64,000 nucleotides of DNA, taken from positions 5,766,001 through 5,830,000 of the forward strand of contig NC_039506.1 in the NCBI RefSeq assembly GCF_003672135.1. The letters are read 5' to 3'. Under the pieces are notes generated by a model. The model saw nothing but the letters and a program-made list of their open reading frames with translations. It was not told the DNA's origin and made no database searches. Each line of letters starts with the position of its first letter. The stretch's first letter is position 1. The translations under genes were made by a program, and so were the position numbers. This DNA is from Ooceraea biroi. Lineage: Eukaryota; Arthropoda; Insecta; Hymenoptera; Formicidae. Of the stretch, positions 23,757-36,000 are shown one piece after another.

Positions 23757-25808
23757 ATGGCATCCGACGATAGAGAACAAAAGGGTAAGAAAACCACTTG
23801 ATTCGAGATTCGACGTAGTCTTCGAGTACGGATTTCTTGGAAGATCCGCGCCACGTACCTGTTGCTGTTCGCTTCAAGGATGTTACAAGTGTAGGCAGCT
23901 TGAGCACTTGATGGTGGCCGGTTCAACATCATCGACGCGGGAAGATTCGAATCGGATAACACGCGTAGCTGTTGCACGCGCTAGCTTATCAGTGATATAT
24001 TTCGAAAGGATACGGAAATATTTTGCTTTTTGTTTGATTACTTATGTAGATTTATTTGTTAGAATTATATAGAAAAATCAAATACAAATAGTAATAGTAT
24101 TTATAATTATCATGATTATGGAAATATCATGCAAAATCAATATCGTTTATATTTTTACTTTTATGTGAATTAACATAATATTTTCAAAGAAAGGAGCATA
24201 TGTCTGATGTTAGGAGGAATGTCGGTGACCATTCGGTTGTTAGCAATCACCGTTTGAAATATAATCACGATTTTGATTGGTCAGACCCTGATGTTTTACA
24301 TCGTGATACTTTTACCAGACGAAGGGAGATTGCGGAGATGTATTTCATCAAAAAACAAAGCAATCCAGTTAACCTACAGAAGGACACCGACAATCTTCCA
24401 GGTGCTTACGATCGTGTTATTAGACTTGCGTGAAAAATATGTTTTCCTTTACTCGTGTATCAGTATCACGTATGACTTCGTCTCATGATGATCGAATGGA
24501 AATTTGTACTTCTCCTTTGATTTTCACATATATGTTAAATTAATAGTGTATTGATTATTATATTATATATTTGTCATTTTTAATTATTGACGTGCAAACA
24601 TGTGAATATAATTATTTGGTATAATTTATGATGTAATTGACAACAGTATATTTAATGAGTTGTTCATTTCAGTTCGAAATCATGATTATTGCGTCCACGA
24701 TATGTTCATATTTCTGATGTTATTGTGAAGGAATTTTTGATGTAATATTATTATCTTTGTCTGAAGAGGACCAGAAACATTGGTCGAAACGTTACAATTT
24801 GATTAATAAATTGAGCTTGCCAATTAATGGTCGAATAATTATTATTTATATCTAACTTACATATTGGCGAAGAAATTGGAATACATTAATTTTCAAAGAA
24901 TTTGTAAACTTATGTTTCTGTCACATGTTATTCTTATAAAACCACAGCATTTTTAATTATTATAACGATTTTTGACAGATGTCAGATTCGACATGGAAGT
25001 CAAGGTGGAGCCGACTGAGCAGTGTTACGTCGAAGAGGAACACGAAAATGGCTTCTCGGGCTTCGAAAACACCAGCGTGATACCATCGGGTGCTGACGTG
25101 GGTTCATGCAACCTGTGGACCAGTAAGGCTACTACTTGTCTGATCGGTCAATACAAAAAGTATCGATCGATGGTCGGACAGTCAACCCAAATCAGAAGTC
25201 TACGGGAGATGTTTGAAATGATATCGCTGGAGATGCAGAAGTACGGCTTTTACTTCAGCCCGCAAAAATGCGAGAACAAGTGGCGCGTGCTGGAGCGCAA
25301 GTATAAGAACCTCGTGTTCCGTGAACGACTGAAAAAGCCGGGCAGAATGAGACACTACGGACAGTGGGAGCACAAACGCGCCTTAGACGAGATCTTCAAT
25401 GAAAAGAAGCGTCACGTCTACCTGGAAGAAAACGCTCCACCAAGGGAATCGGCAAACCCTTCTTTGATCTTACCAAAATCGATCTGTGATCAGATTGGCG
25501 ACTTGCCGTCGGACGACCACCAGCGCGAAGATCCTTTGACGTTGAGCCCCACGATCAGAAAAAGAGATGAGGAAATGCTGGACCACAAGCGAATCTTGAC
25601 GACGTTGTGCGAGAAATTTATTGAGGAAATGGGACAGCATTTTGCTTTAGCCGAGAGGAACAAAGAGAGACGGCATAAAGAGAGAATGGCCGCGAAACAG
25701 AAACAGTTGGAGCTAACGAAGCAACTTCTCAAACTAAAAGAGCAGAAGATGGAATTGCAGAGGTGTCAAGTGATGGCCGCCGCGCAAAATTTGCGTCTGA
25801 ACATGTAA
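23757..25808 (+). CDS. Myb/SANT-like DNA-binding domain protein (two exons)
   Basis: Exon 1 (23757-23784) reads MASDDREQK plus one base and ends AAGG|GTAAGA. Exon 2 (24979-25808) follows the acceptor TTTTTGACAG. Splicing makes a GAT codon and joins the frames exactly, giving 285 residues and TAA at 25806-25808. Residue 18 lies in VKVEP, a perfect SUMO-acceptor consensus. Residues about 56-155 form a Myb/SANT-like (trihelix/MADF-type) domain: spaced aromatic residues, MFEMIS, CENKWRVLERKYKN, and a closing LDEIFNEKKRH. Residues about 205-275 are charged and heptad-like, probably a dimerising coiled coil. The product is likely a nuclear DNA-binding factor. Such domains occur in host regulators and in domesticated transposon proteins. 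A candidate AATAAA signal lies at 26099. If the upstream exon is wrong, ATG 24993 would start a 271-residue form. Confidence 0.82.
24200..24433 (+). pseudogene. Penelope-like retroelement ORF remnant, C-terminal end
   Basis: The 77-residue frame includes YNHDFDWSDPDVL, RRREIAEMYFIKKQ, VNLQKDTDNLPGAYDRVI and then a stop. This order resembles the conserved tail after the GIY-YIG endonuclease domain of Penelope-like elements in insects (family knowledge from memory). The reverse transcriptase and the GIY-YIG core are missing, so it is a 5'-truncated dead copy. It lies in the intron of the Myb/SANT-like gene, in the same orientation. Confidence 0.65.
24434..24850 (+). mobile_element. 3' untranslated tail of the Penelope-like remnant
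   Basis: AT-rich sequence after the ORF stop ends in a short structured motif at 24761-24790: CTGAAGA, then GACCA and TGGTC as a 5 bp stem, then GAAAC. Similar CTGAnGA/GAAAC motifs occur near the ends of Penelope-like elements, where some form hammerhead ribozymes. One extra G (24768) breaks the ideal geometry. The right boundary is approximate. Confidence 0.45.
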
Positions 25809-26160
25809 CGACCGGCGCGTTGTTGTACGCCAGACGGATGACTTACATATTTTATTTCAATATAGCGCTTACTTTAATTGTACAACTGTAACTAGCGGCA
25901 CATTAAAATGTAAATCTTTTGCAGATTGATCATTTTATTTTCCTGATATATATTATATGCGTTCGTCTCTTGATTTCAATTTTGTATCTGCTTTGAGTAG
26001 CGGTACACGTTGAAGAACAATATTTATGCATGCAGTCATCCATGAAATAATATTAGACTCACAATTCTATAACTATCGCAAATCAAAGAAGGTATTTAAA
26101 TAAAAGTGGGGATACCTCAAGTGCTTTGATATAGCCAATCGTCGGTAAAACATCGCAATA

Positions 26161-26526
26161 ATGGATACAAATCAAGTACCGAATTTGATATGTTCTATTG
26201 ATTTATTAAAACAACGATGTATATTGAATTTCTTAAATAATTCTTTTAAAATTAAATCTCCAATAATTGTACAATGCAAATCATTTTTACGGCAATTTGT
26301 ATTTAAAGAAATTTCATGCTCAAATTTTCCATTCATTTTCCGTGCATTACCAGCAACTGGTTGCGACAGATTAAACAAAAAAGAGCATCAAGGAATGCTG
26401 TTGCAGCAACAAAAATTCGTGCTATCAAAACTGAATGATAAATGCAACACGGTAGATATCACGGTCCATTGTTTCTTCGTAGTGCGTAATCAGTTCGCTG
26501 AACACATCAATAGCGATAATGAATAA
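26161..26526 (+). CDS. Unassigned ORF, doubtful
   Basis: ATG-initiated frame of 121 codons in AT-rich sequence 350 bp beyond the Myb/SANT-like gene. The composition is rich in Leu, Phe, Asn and Lys as expected from base composition, and I recognise no domain, signal peptide or motif. It could be a chance ORF or part of the downstream transcript of its neighbour. Confidence 0.15.
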   Translation: MDTNQVPNLICSIDLLKQRCILNFLNNSFKIKSPIIVQCKSFLRQFVFKEISCSNFPFIFRALPATGCDRLNKKEHQGMLLQQQKFVLSKLNDKCNTVDITVHCFFVVRNQFAEHINSDNE

Positions 26527-26707
26527 ACGAAACAATTATTGTTATTAATATCAAATTATTATTAACTAAACCGATTATAATTTATTATAATATCCAAGCA
26601 GAAACAATTTCCCATTATTAATACAAACTTACTTACTCAGTCTATAAACGTTACATTGGGTAGAAAAATGCTTTTTCCAGGAATCACAAGTGAAACCGTA
26701 CGCTACA

Positions 26708-26719
26708 GCCACCTAGTGA
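26708..26719 (-). promoter_or_regulatory. CTCF-like motif 1
   Basis: The minus strand reads TCACTAGGTGGC, which matches the core CCASYAGRKGGC at 11 of 12 positions. Confidence 0.35.
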
Positions 26720-26767
26720 CAATTATCATCCAACTCTCGTACTGCAGATTCAAACTTGCGTGCTACA

Positions 26768-26779
26768 ACCATCTAGTGG
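26768..26779 (-). promoter_or_regulatory. CTCF-like motif 2
   Basis: The minus strand reads CCACTAGATGGT, 11 of 12 positions of the same core, 60 bp from the previous site and in the same orientation. The flanks of the two sites (CGCTACAGCC, TGCTACAACC) are also alike, so this may be a short duplicated unit. Confidence 0.35.
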
Positions 26780-27123
26780 TCGGGGTAGCAACTACAATTG
26801 TGACCGCTCTTCTGAGAGTATAGATTTCTTTCAAGCGGAATTGTATGCAAAGGTTGTGTTTACTTTGAATGTTCGTTTTTGGCTTGTCAACTGAATTTTA
26901 AAGACACTATCAAAACCGTGTCGCGACAAAACACGCATGAGAAATATGCAAATGTGCTTCGCTTCCCAGAGACGGTAAGCGCGGTCACTTTGCCGCGTCA
27001 GATTATGAATGTCACTGTGGGTCGTTTGCGCTTATGTGTTCCGGCCGAATAGCTAACGACTCAGTTTATTAAAGGCAGCATCAAAAGCTCGCGCGGCGGT
27101 TTTGCGCACGTCACACTCGCGTG

Positions 27124-27710
27124 CCCATACAGCACCGAAAGATTGCAGAAACGTTGCAGAAATCTTACATCGAAAGATTGCAATATTGCATGGAAGTTGC
27201 GAAATGTCCTGCAATGTTGCTGCAACATTGCAGTAACGTTGAAATGTCCGCCCTAGGAAACGTTGCAACGAAACATTGCAGCAACATTGCAAAAAATATA
27301 ATAGTATAGTAAAAGAGAGTAATTTATACTGGTCCAATATTATAAAGTAATTTGTTTTTTAGCTAATACTTAATTATGATTAAATGGGCAAATTTAATGA
27401 CTTCAGATGCCTGCGGCGTGCGCGGACGTTGTCCATGGGAACCTCTGCCGCAAGTGCAAAATTCTCAGAAAAATTGTTATCGTGCCAAGGCACGTACTTA
27501 TATAACTGTGACGCTAAATCTTAACGTCGAGTAAGAACTCGACATGTGCACCACCTAGTGGTGCGGAGCGAAAACGCATACAACTTTGCAGGATCATTTC
27601 GGTGCAATATTGCAATTGTATATCTCCGTAATATCTCTGCAAAATTACGTTGCAACTTGTAATGTTGCAACATTCCTGCAATAAAACTGGAAGCTTATGT
27701 GCCGTATGGG
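27124..27710. mobile_element. Degenerate element with 12-bp inverted ends and TGCAACATTGCA repeats
   Basis: Ends CCCATACAGCAC (27124-27135) and GTGCCGTATGGG (27699-27710) are inverted with one mismatch. Inside both ends are clusters of words such as GTTGCAACATTGCA and ATTGCAGAAACGTTGCA (27145-27295 and 27595-27682), many self-complementary. No ORF of note and no clear target duplication. The boundaries are therefore tentative. Confidence 0.45.
27550..27561 (-). promoter_or_regulatory. CTCF-like motif 3 within a palindrome
   Basis: The minus strand reads CCACTAGGTGGT, 11 of 12 positions of CCASYAGRKGGC, inside the near-palindrome GCACCACCTAGTGGTGC (27548-27564). It lies within the putative element at 27124-27710. 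Confidence 0.3.
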
Positions 27711-29300
27711 TGTACACTTGTACTCGTTATTGTTTCATTTATACCGCAATAGGCGGTGCATGAAAAGAGACGTCAAGTACGGGGAACTGCTGATTCGTTC
27801 TCTCGAATGCGCTCGCAGCGAGTGCATTCCACGAAAGTTTGGCCCGACGAATATAATTGTCATTTTTCTTTTCGAACGACGAGACGCAGCTCCTCGCGTG
27901 TCTCGACGACGGAATGTTTTGTCGATTTTTGTGCCATCGAATTTCACGATTATTGGTCTCGAGACTCCACGAACCGTATGAGGCTTTTGTTGAACTGGAT
28001 ATAAAATTCGGAGCTCAGTGTTCAGTGAACCGGGAGCAGTTGATGCGCAACGCTAACATCAATGGCATTCGACAAAAGGTTTACACGAGAGCGTTCGATT
28101 GGCTCGGCAAGAGTCGTGATGAGTTATATACAATTGGATCTCGTTACGTAATACTATTTAACGGCATTGTACAACCCTGCAGCTGATTGCAATGAATAAT
28201 CACGGATTTTATTTTACTAACGAGTCGCTCAATTTTCTGTAGAGAGGCAGCAATTGCGACGGCAGGATACGTCATTTGATATTTGATTATTATTTGATGA
28301 ATAATTATACACGAAATACAACTCTCTGCGACAACAAACTTTCGGTATGTATAGTGTTGTACGTACATGGAATTTTTGATGATGCCATGCGAATAAAATT
28401 CTTTTTTTTCGCTTTATACTGTAATTCCTTTAGTTAAATAAATAAATAGTTTCTAGTTTTTCCAAATTTGCGATGAACGCACGAATGTGATACATCAATG
28501 CTGCTCGTTTTCATTACTATCCAAGATTATTCAAGTTTTTGCTTAAAATGCTGTGGTTTTCTTTCGCTGTACACCAACTCTGCATGAGAATAACATGAAT
28601 AGAGTCATAATCAGCTCAGATTCTCGCAAGCGTGAATACATCGCGCTCACTCGAGTTTAAGGATCCGACGTGCGCGATGGACCGAGTGCACACGCACGTA
28701 TGACATCCAACGACGACGATGACGACGACGACGACAACAAAGGATGCGTACAATTTTATAAAGCGTCGCAAGTGCTTTTCGTGAAAAAATCGTCGGAACC
28801 GGTTACACCCGCTCACCTCACGCTCTCGCGCACACGCGCGGCAAGCGCACACAGCCTACTTTACTGTTTACGCGAGAACACGCGCAGGTACGTGCATAAG
28901 CGCGTTTCTGACTACCCAGCTGAACAAGGAAATCGATATTTTCCAAAGTCACGAAAAGTACTTGCGAAAAGTCCGAACGAAAGACGTTTCAAAAAGGGTA
29001 AACTTTATTTAATGCGCAACATTTTCCGCTTTCAATAATTTAGAAGCGAAGGAAAAGGAAAGGATGATTTCAATTTTCGAAAGTGCGAGCTCGCAAGAGA
29101 CTTCTCAAACTTCCTAAAATGAAACGTAACAGTCGAGCTTGAACAGGTCTATCTTTTTGCTTCTAAATAAATAAATAAATAACACCCACAATTCGTGAAA
29201 ATAAGATTTATTAATTATTCAATATGCTCTCTCCTACATGACGTCTGATTCGGACGATTTGAGTTGTCAGAGTTCTCTCTCATTCTCGCTACGTTTTGTT
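27711..29300. other. Stretch without a supported gene
   Basis: Mixed composition. ORFs near 27700-28190 overlap in several frames with no motif. The frame at 28670-29038 contains an Asp run from a trinucleotide repeat and an Arg/Ser-rich tail that I do not regard as coding. Confidence 0.45.
28711..28736. repeat. (GAC)n trinucleotide repeat
   Basis: About eight GAC/GAT units on the plus strand. Confidence 0.8.
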
Positions 29301-32300
29301 TTCGCAGGTGACACGAAAGCCGTGGGGCGCCAACGCGCACGCTACGGGCGTGAACGCGACGAGCAACGGTGCGGAGGTGGTCGGCCGTCCAGTCGAGCCG
29401 CGACCATCGAGCGGTGTGTGCGCTTCGCGTCGTATCGCGTGCTCCGCGACGTCGACCAGTCAGTTACGAGCGAAAGAAGGAGACGCGGATCCGACCGGAC
29501 ATGTAAGCATCCCCTTGCTGGCGCGAGAAGCGAGACCGCGTCGCCGAAAGAAAGAAGCGGCGAAACGCGCGGGCGAACCGCACGTGTCCAATCAGAATCG
29601 AGCAGCAGGTGGCGGCAAAGCGTCAGCCGCCCCCGCATCGTCACCGCTACACGCGTGTACGTGCGTGCGTCGTGCACGCGTTCGAAACACGCGACGCGCG
29701 AAGACGCACGTGAGGATCAACCCCGTTGTTTCTTTCCCAGTAACTCCCCGGAACTCCTCGGTCACCGAGACGAGCAGATTTGTTTACAGCCTGCAGTGGC
29801 GCCGCATTACCACTGCCCCTCTCTCCCCCTTCTGCGTCTTTTCCCCGTCCGGGCGGGAAGTCGAGTTCCGGACGCGCGAGGAGCGAGGCGGACACGATGC
29901 ACCGGTGATGCGGCGTCGATGACGAGCCAAAGGTGAGCGATCCCCAAAATTTTCGTGATTTTCTTACTCGTCATAGAAAAAAAAGAGACGCGGACGGCGC
30001 GAGGAAGCGTCGAGCGAAAAAAGTCATCGCGCTCGTGCGACAGGCACCCCGCGCCACCCGTCGCGGCGGGAGCCGGACGGGAGAAAGGAGGGAGAGGAGA
30101 GGAGTGCGCTTCCCTGTCGATACGGTTTCCCACGAAACGCGAGGCGGACCCAGGCCCGAGGAAAAGCGCGCGCCGGCCGGCGGCGGCCCGTCGCTCCTCG
30201 CGTACCGCGAGGTTACGCGCGGTGCGCGTCTCGGAGCGCGTCGCGGCGGCCCCCGTTGCCCGGGCCCCCGTCTAAGTAACAGTACTTGCTCGCGCGCTCA
30301 CCGCGGTGAGCCTCTTTCCGTGGAACGGGACCCACCGCGCGCGGGTACCGGCTCCGCTCTCCTCTCGCGGCGGCGGCGATCGTTCGTCTCACTCGCACTC
30401 GGGACACCCGCCATCCCGCACTACCGTGTCCGAAGTAGTCTGGCCGGTCGGGCACGGGGAGCGCGGGGCCCGTGAAACCAGTCCTCGCGCGTACGTACTC
30501 GCGCCGGACTCCTCTCGTAGGTCGGAGCGGAGGAGGCTGCGCGGTGCCTCTTCTCGGCGTGAACCAGCACCTTCCGCACCTGCTCCGCGAGGTGCGAGGA
30601 TTTTCGGCGGCGGCTTGTAGATCGCCAGGAAGATCGGACGTCGCGAGGACACGTGGGGCTATCGAAGGGATTCTCCTCGCACGAATCGGCGACCACCGCG
30701 GGACCGAGGGTCGACGCTGCGTGACGGGCAGCCGGCAAATCGATCGCAGGTGCGCCAGCAGTAAGATCACGCCGAACGCGAATAACGGCCGTTGTTCGCA
30801 GCGGCCGCCATATTTGAAGGCCGCTTTTCGAAACCGAAACGCGATATTGACGCGTACGGATTCACCGGCGAATACGGTTGGCCAACGTTTTGGAATGATC
30901 TGAATATCGGAGCCCGGGAGAAAACAATCCGCGATCATTTTCATCTCGAAACGCGCCGATCGTGTTCATCAGCGTTAGATCGCGCGCGAAAGCGATGGGA
31001 ATTTGAAGATCCGCATCAATCGCCGACGGTCGGTGCGCAGTCGGTCTCGCGCATCGATCTATCGATCGTGGCGAGTGACAAACGTCACTGACGAGGCGAG
31101 CGAGAACAAAGTCAAGGTGCGATTTCGCTGTTGAGGCGCGTCGGGGACGGAGTCGTCTCATCTCGCTCGCGTCGGCGCGCGACAGCCGAACCGAACGAAC
31201 GTCGCCGCGAACGTGAGTGACGCGCGAGCGATGCGCGACGCTGCTACGCGCGCGATGCCGCGCGGATCCGTGGTCGCCATGATTCGCGAGCGATAGAGCG
31301 AGCGAGAGAGTCGATCCGGAAGAGGTCAACCGACGCGACGGCCAGTCTCTCGGTGTGGGAGAACCTGAATTTCCCGCGTCCTGAAAAAGGATTGCCCGAA
31401 GAGCGAGAGAAGGAGACGAACAGGAACGGAGGTATCGCGTTCGAGGGATAATTAGGTTAGACCGCGAAAGCCACACGACGAGGAGAGCCGGATTTTTCGA
31501 ACGCTCTGAAATCGGGATCAAATCTTGTCGAGAGGTTAAACGCGGCGAACGGTACAAGATAACGGGCAATATCGCAAGTACGCGCGGCAACGCGCGCCGC
31601 GTTTGCATCGGGGTTTGGAACAATCGCGCGGAGCCACGAGGAAAATCAGGCGTACGAGGACGAATGAAAGTCGTAGGTTAACGGAGAAAAGTGCGGGGTA
31701 CGGACATAGACGGACGGAGACGGTTCGCGAGGCCTTTCGCCGCCGCGACCCAAGTTTCTCGGTCGCTCGCGAGCCCCACTGATCTAATTCACGACGCCTC
31801 TTCTGCACCTCGATGAAGGTGCCGATAATCTCGCCAGTTACTTGGGCGTTTGTTCGGAACATCGACGGCAGGACGCAGGGGAAAGGATGCCGCGAGGATA
31901 TCGTCGAATTTCACGAGCTTCCGAAGAAATGTGATTAAATCTCCGACTCCGTTGCGTCGCGACAATAATCACGCTCGCGGAGACACCGTGTGAGGGAGAA
32001 ACATATCGGTATCGGTATCGGTACTTCGGCAAAAGTCGCGAGTGACGCGTCGCGAGTGTAGCTCCCCGTGGTGTTTCGAGATTGGCGTGAAGTTAGCGGC
32101 TCACGCGTGTGATCCAAGTGCGCGGATGCGCCACGCGCATGATCCACTCGCGATTTTGAGAGCGCTTCCGCATCTTCTTCCGGAGTAACATTCGGACGAA
32201 GACGATACGGTCGCGAGCGACTAACGAACTTTTGATTCAGTGTTTCGATTTTGTGATCGAGTCGGTGCGTTTCGACGCGAGTGCGGCGGATCGCCGGTGA

Positions 32301-32720
32301 GATAACAGCCAGGAGTGGAGCACGGAGAGACGGGAAGAACGAGGACGAGACGTGGGTGGAGGAAGAACAACCACTTGGTGCGGGGGATAGGACGGGTCAC
32401 ATCGAGGATGAAGACCACACAACGAGCTTTAAGGTTGGTCCACCTCTGCTGAAGTACTAAGAATAGTTCGCGATTACTTACCGTGATATTCGCGCGTTGC
32501 GCGTTTCTAACAGTACGCAACGCCAGCCGTTCGTAACGATGGCCCGTTGTTCCGTCGTGCCGCTGTAATGAGCCGCGCGTGCCGTTGAGAACGCAGGCGT
32601 TGAGAGGCTTGCGCAGGCTGGGCTCCGCTCTCGCGAGCAAACGCGCGATGTTTTTTCGTTTAATACGCCCAGTTCTCGTCCCAGTGTATTCTCTGATTGC
32701 TTTTCGAGATGAAGCTCTCG
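29230..32720. promoter_or_regulatory. GC/CpG-rich block, probable promoter region
   Basis: About 3.5 kb of strongly CpG-rich sequence between AT-rich flanks, with a plus-strand donor (29933) and a minus-strand donor (32481). ORFs of 100-250 codons are open on both strands in several frames at once and consist largely of Arg, Ser, Ala and Pro, as expected where stop codons are rare. The 18.8-20.0 kb block upstream of the taperin-like gene looks the same, which supports a promoter/5' UTR reading. Confidence 0.5.
29308..29932 (+). other. Candidate GC-rich 5' exon ending in ATG..GTGAGC
   Basis: A pyrimidine-rich acceptor (CGTTTTGTTTTCGCAG, ending 29307) and a donor (CAAAG|GTGAGCG, GT at 29933-29934) bound a GC-rich segment. 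The last ATG before the donor (29919) opens MTSQ plus a partial codon. Two earlier ATGs (29896, 29908) make tiny ORFs of 4 and 5 codons ending in TGA, like upstream ORFs of a leader. It could equally be the end of a first exon whose start lies within the block. No coding homology is seen. Confidence 0.35.
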
Positions 32721-32729
32721 TGAAAACAT
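32482..32729 (-). other. Candidate minus-strand first exon or leader
   Basis: On the minus strand the segment ends in ATCACG|GTAAGTAATC, an excellent donor (32476-32481). An ATG at 32729 opens a frame to the donor (MFSRELHLEKQ..., 83 codons), but composition and lack of any motif make a non-coding leader as likely. Its position at the right edge of the CpG-rich block fits a minus-strand promoter nearby. Confidence 0.3.
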
Positions 32730-33019
32730 GGAGATTCGATAAGATTTTTCGATCGTTGGAAAGAGGCTTTAGAGGCTTTGAGCTATTCGGAGTAATTCTT
32801 GTATCTAAAATAATACAAAGTATTTTTACGAAGGTACGAAGAGTCGAAATGATTATTTACTTGGAGTTTGGGAAAAGCAGATGCTTGAATGTCAAACAAT
32901 GTCACGAATAAGATGATACTTATGCCTGTTACGTTTAACGGATCAGCCGAATAATTAAACGTATAATACCTGTACATTTTCTCTCGGCGATTAACGAGCT
33001 TGAATAATTTATCGTGAGG

Positions 33020-33066
33020 CCAGCGCCTCTCTCTTTCTCTCTCTACACACAAACACACACATACAC
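33020..33066. repeat. (CT)n/(CA)n mixed microsatellite
   Basis: CT-rich run followed by ACACAC words, with interruptions. Confidence 0.65.
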
Positions 33067-36000
33067 GCATTACGCTCGGACTTCGGAACTCGCTTTCGAT
33101 GCTTATCACACAGCTTGATAGCCAACTGAGAAAGACGGCACCGATAATTAACGAATCCCGGATGATTTACCAATGTTGCATACATGCCAGTCTCGCGCGC
33201 GTGAGGCAGCGATAATAACGAACAGCACGTCAAGTGAGAGCTTCGTTTCGATAATTATTTATTTTCGTTAAAGCAAACTAGCCGCGTTCTAGTAATTGGC
33301 CGCCAATCAAAGTAATTGCGCGCCGCCGCGCGATCCACGGTAAAACAACGCTCGGCGAGCGATTTCGACGCCCATAAGGTCCGCCTGTCATTTTTTCCGT
33401 TGCCATATGTGGAGCTCGACGCTTCTCTCATTGCGTAAGTTAATTTAAGCACACATTTGAAACAACAGTTGCGTCCAGTCACCAAACAGTTTTCCTTTCG
33501 TTATTTTTATATTCCGGTCGTTTATTTCACCGCATATCTTTAGTGTCGATCGTATCGTTCATTTCCCTCTAGTAAGGCGTTGATACGATCGATGACGATA
33601 CAGAACTTGGAGAAGGTTTAGTACTTGGGCTAATCATAATGATCTTGCACCCAACTGGCGAGGATCGTGATATATTTTATTACAAGGTAGAGAAATTCGA
33701 GATGTAGAATCAAGATATGAATATTTTTTTAAGTCAATGGGAAAAGGAACACATCACAGTTATATTGCTGAATATCGAGGCTTCAGTTATCTAGACATTC
33801 ACAAGTTGAATAATTTGATAGCTCCATAATATCATTGATTATATAATGTCAGGTGATATAAGATATGTAGTATATTGCATAAAGATATTAGGCATATCGT
33901 CTCTTTCGCATGTTTTAATAATTCTGAGAAATCAATCTGAAAACGTTTTTTATATTATTTTATATTATTTTTATTTTATTTTTATATTATTCAACGTTGA
34001 TTCGTATGATTCGAAGGCCATTGGTGAATATGATGGTGTATTCAACTTTTCTGCGAATTGGCATTTTGCTTTGAATTCGACCTCGTTATCATTCGCGGGA
34101 AGAATCTGATCTGAAATCAACAATGCCTTGTCTGACAAAGACGAATCCGTTTCATTATGAAAGAATATTTTTGACGAAACTGTCGCCTGAGAATCGCGTA
34201 GAAATCTGCTGTTCGTTTATAATTTGTGGCGATGTTGTTATTGCCAAATAAACGAGCTGTCATCGCAATTTCAAGGCTATTATTGAACGCCATGTCGGCG
34301 AAATTCGATACGTATCACAATCAGAAATTAAAATCAGCATAAATTTCGTGAATTCCGATGATGTTGCAAACACTCAAAATTGTCCCTTTGTGCATTAATG
34401 AAAATAAAAGCATAATCGTCATTGAATATTGATATTTCGTATATTCGTATTGATATTTGTAGCATCAAAGGTTAGGCTCATCGATATTCGGCAATGAGTT
34501 TTGAAATAATAATTTATAATAATGACAGTTTATTATACAAACAAAAGAGTCACTCTCAGATATTGGACTGCTAGTTGAGAAACGTTTCATTAATAATTTG
34601 TTTCTTGGCGTAAACTCGTATCAATCCGTCAATTTGATTCGGGAGAAGGCAGGGCCCGCAGCGATTGTCGGATGACGATTCAGCCGAAAAGTAGCGACCG
34701 AGAATCATCGGATTGTAAACTCGTACGCGACACGATAAAACACCGCTGCGGGCGAGTATGTATGTATGCAAATGTCACGCGCTCGCCGTTCCATCGTCGG
34801 CAGCTTTGCATCGAAAATGTCAGGTGGCGGATGACGACTCGACTCGGCTTTAGCTCGGCTCGGTTGTCCTCGTTTGACTCGCGGTTGCAGTACGTCGAGA
34901 CACCTGCGCGGCAAATTGAAATGCTAATTTGGAAGGTGGTGCATTGGCCGACCATCCTTAACTCCTTTCTACCGAACGAACCAAAATTTTACTTGTATTT
35001 TTGTAAATATTCACGCCGAACGGCGATAGCGAGAGAAAATTCCAACGCGCTCCAATAGACTGTAACGGCTGTTACAATCCGTTGTTAACCCTGGATGAAC
35101 TGGATTGGACATATATCAGTCACGATCGTCGGAAAATCCATGAACGTATGAAATGAATTCGCTCGTTGTTATTGTTCCCTTCGCAATATGCACGTTTGCA
35201 TAACGCTCCGTTCGCCCGCAGCTGATATGCTAGCCTGTTTTTATTTATATAAAATTGGATAGTTGAAAAGTTCCAATGTCCCTAATTCTTCAAAATACTT
35301 TTATACAGATTCTGCATTTTGTTTATCGAAACTTTCGGCATTTTCGACGGCAATTTTATATATTTCTCCGATGTCTGTAAGAGTACGTATAAATAGCAAG
35401 GGGTGCTTACAATTTTCGATATTATGTGAGAAAGCGATATATTAATAAGCAATCGAGCACGTTTTTTCTTCGATTACGCAATTCGGTTTCTTGAGTTTCC
35501 CATAAGATTGCGACGATTTTCTCTTTGACACGATGCTTATAACGAAGAGGAAACAGTAACGCCCAATTAAGTCGTCCCTAATTAATGAGGGAATTGGCAG
35601 ACTATCGTGGGATCGATTGCGAGATACATGAATATACGGCGGCAACTTTCTTCTCTCTCATTTTGAGAAAATGAAGCCTCCCAGAAGTTGCGATGACAGC
35701 GTCTCCGCTTCTGTCTCTTGTGCTCGCGTGCTCATGAAACAGCGAATAGCATAATTAGAACGTTTCGATTAAGATTAGTTGGCTATTGTGCCTCTTCGAA
35801 GATCGGGGACAAATTTTCCGTAGAGTCTCGAGATCTCAGAGAACTGTAATTAATCACAGAAAGCTGTTATCTTTGCTACTGAAATTATGAGAGATCACAG
35901 AGTTTTCTCTTTACCGCGTGTAACTTTTGAGCTTTTGCCATTATTCAGCCTTTCTCGTGAGAAGTTGATTAGTAAAATTATAATAATGAAAATTAACTTG

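Noticed and set aside
23312..23977. Minus-strand 221-codon ORF and antisense 125-codon ORF
   Set aside because: They lie in the GC-rich leader of the Myb/SANT-like gene and have random-looking sequence.
29238..31623. ORFs of 100-253 codons on both strands in the CpG-rich block
   Set aside because: Several frames are open at once with composition dictated by GC content. This is expected where stop codons are rare.
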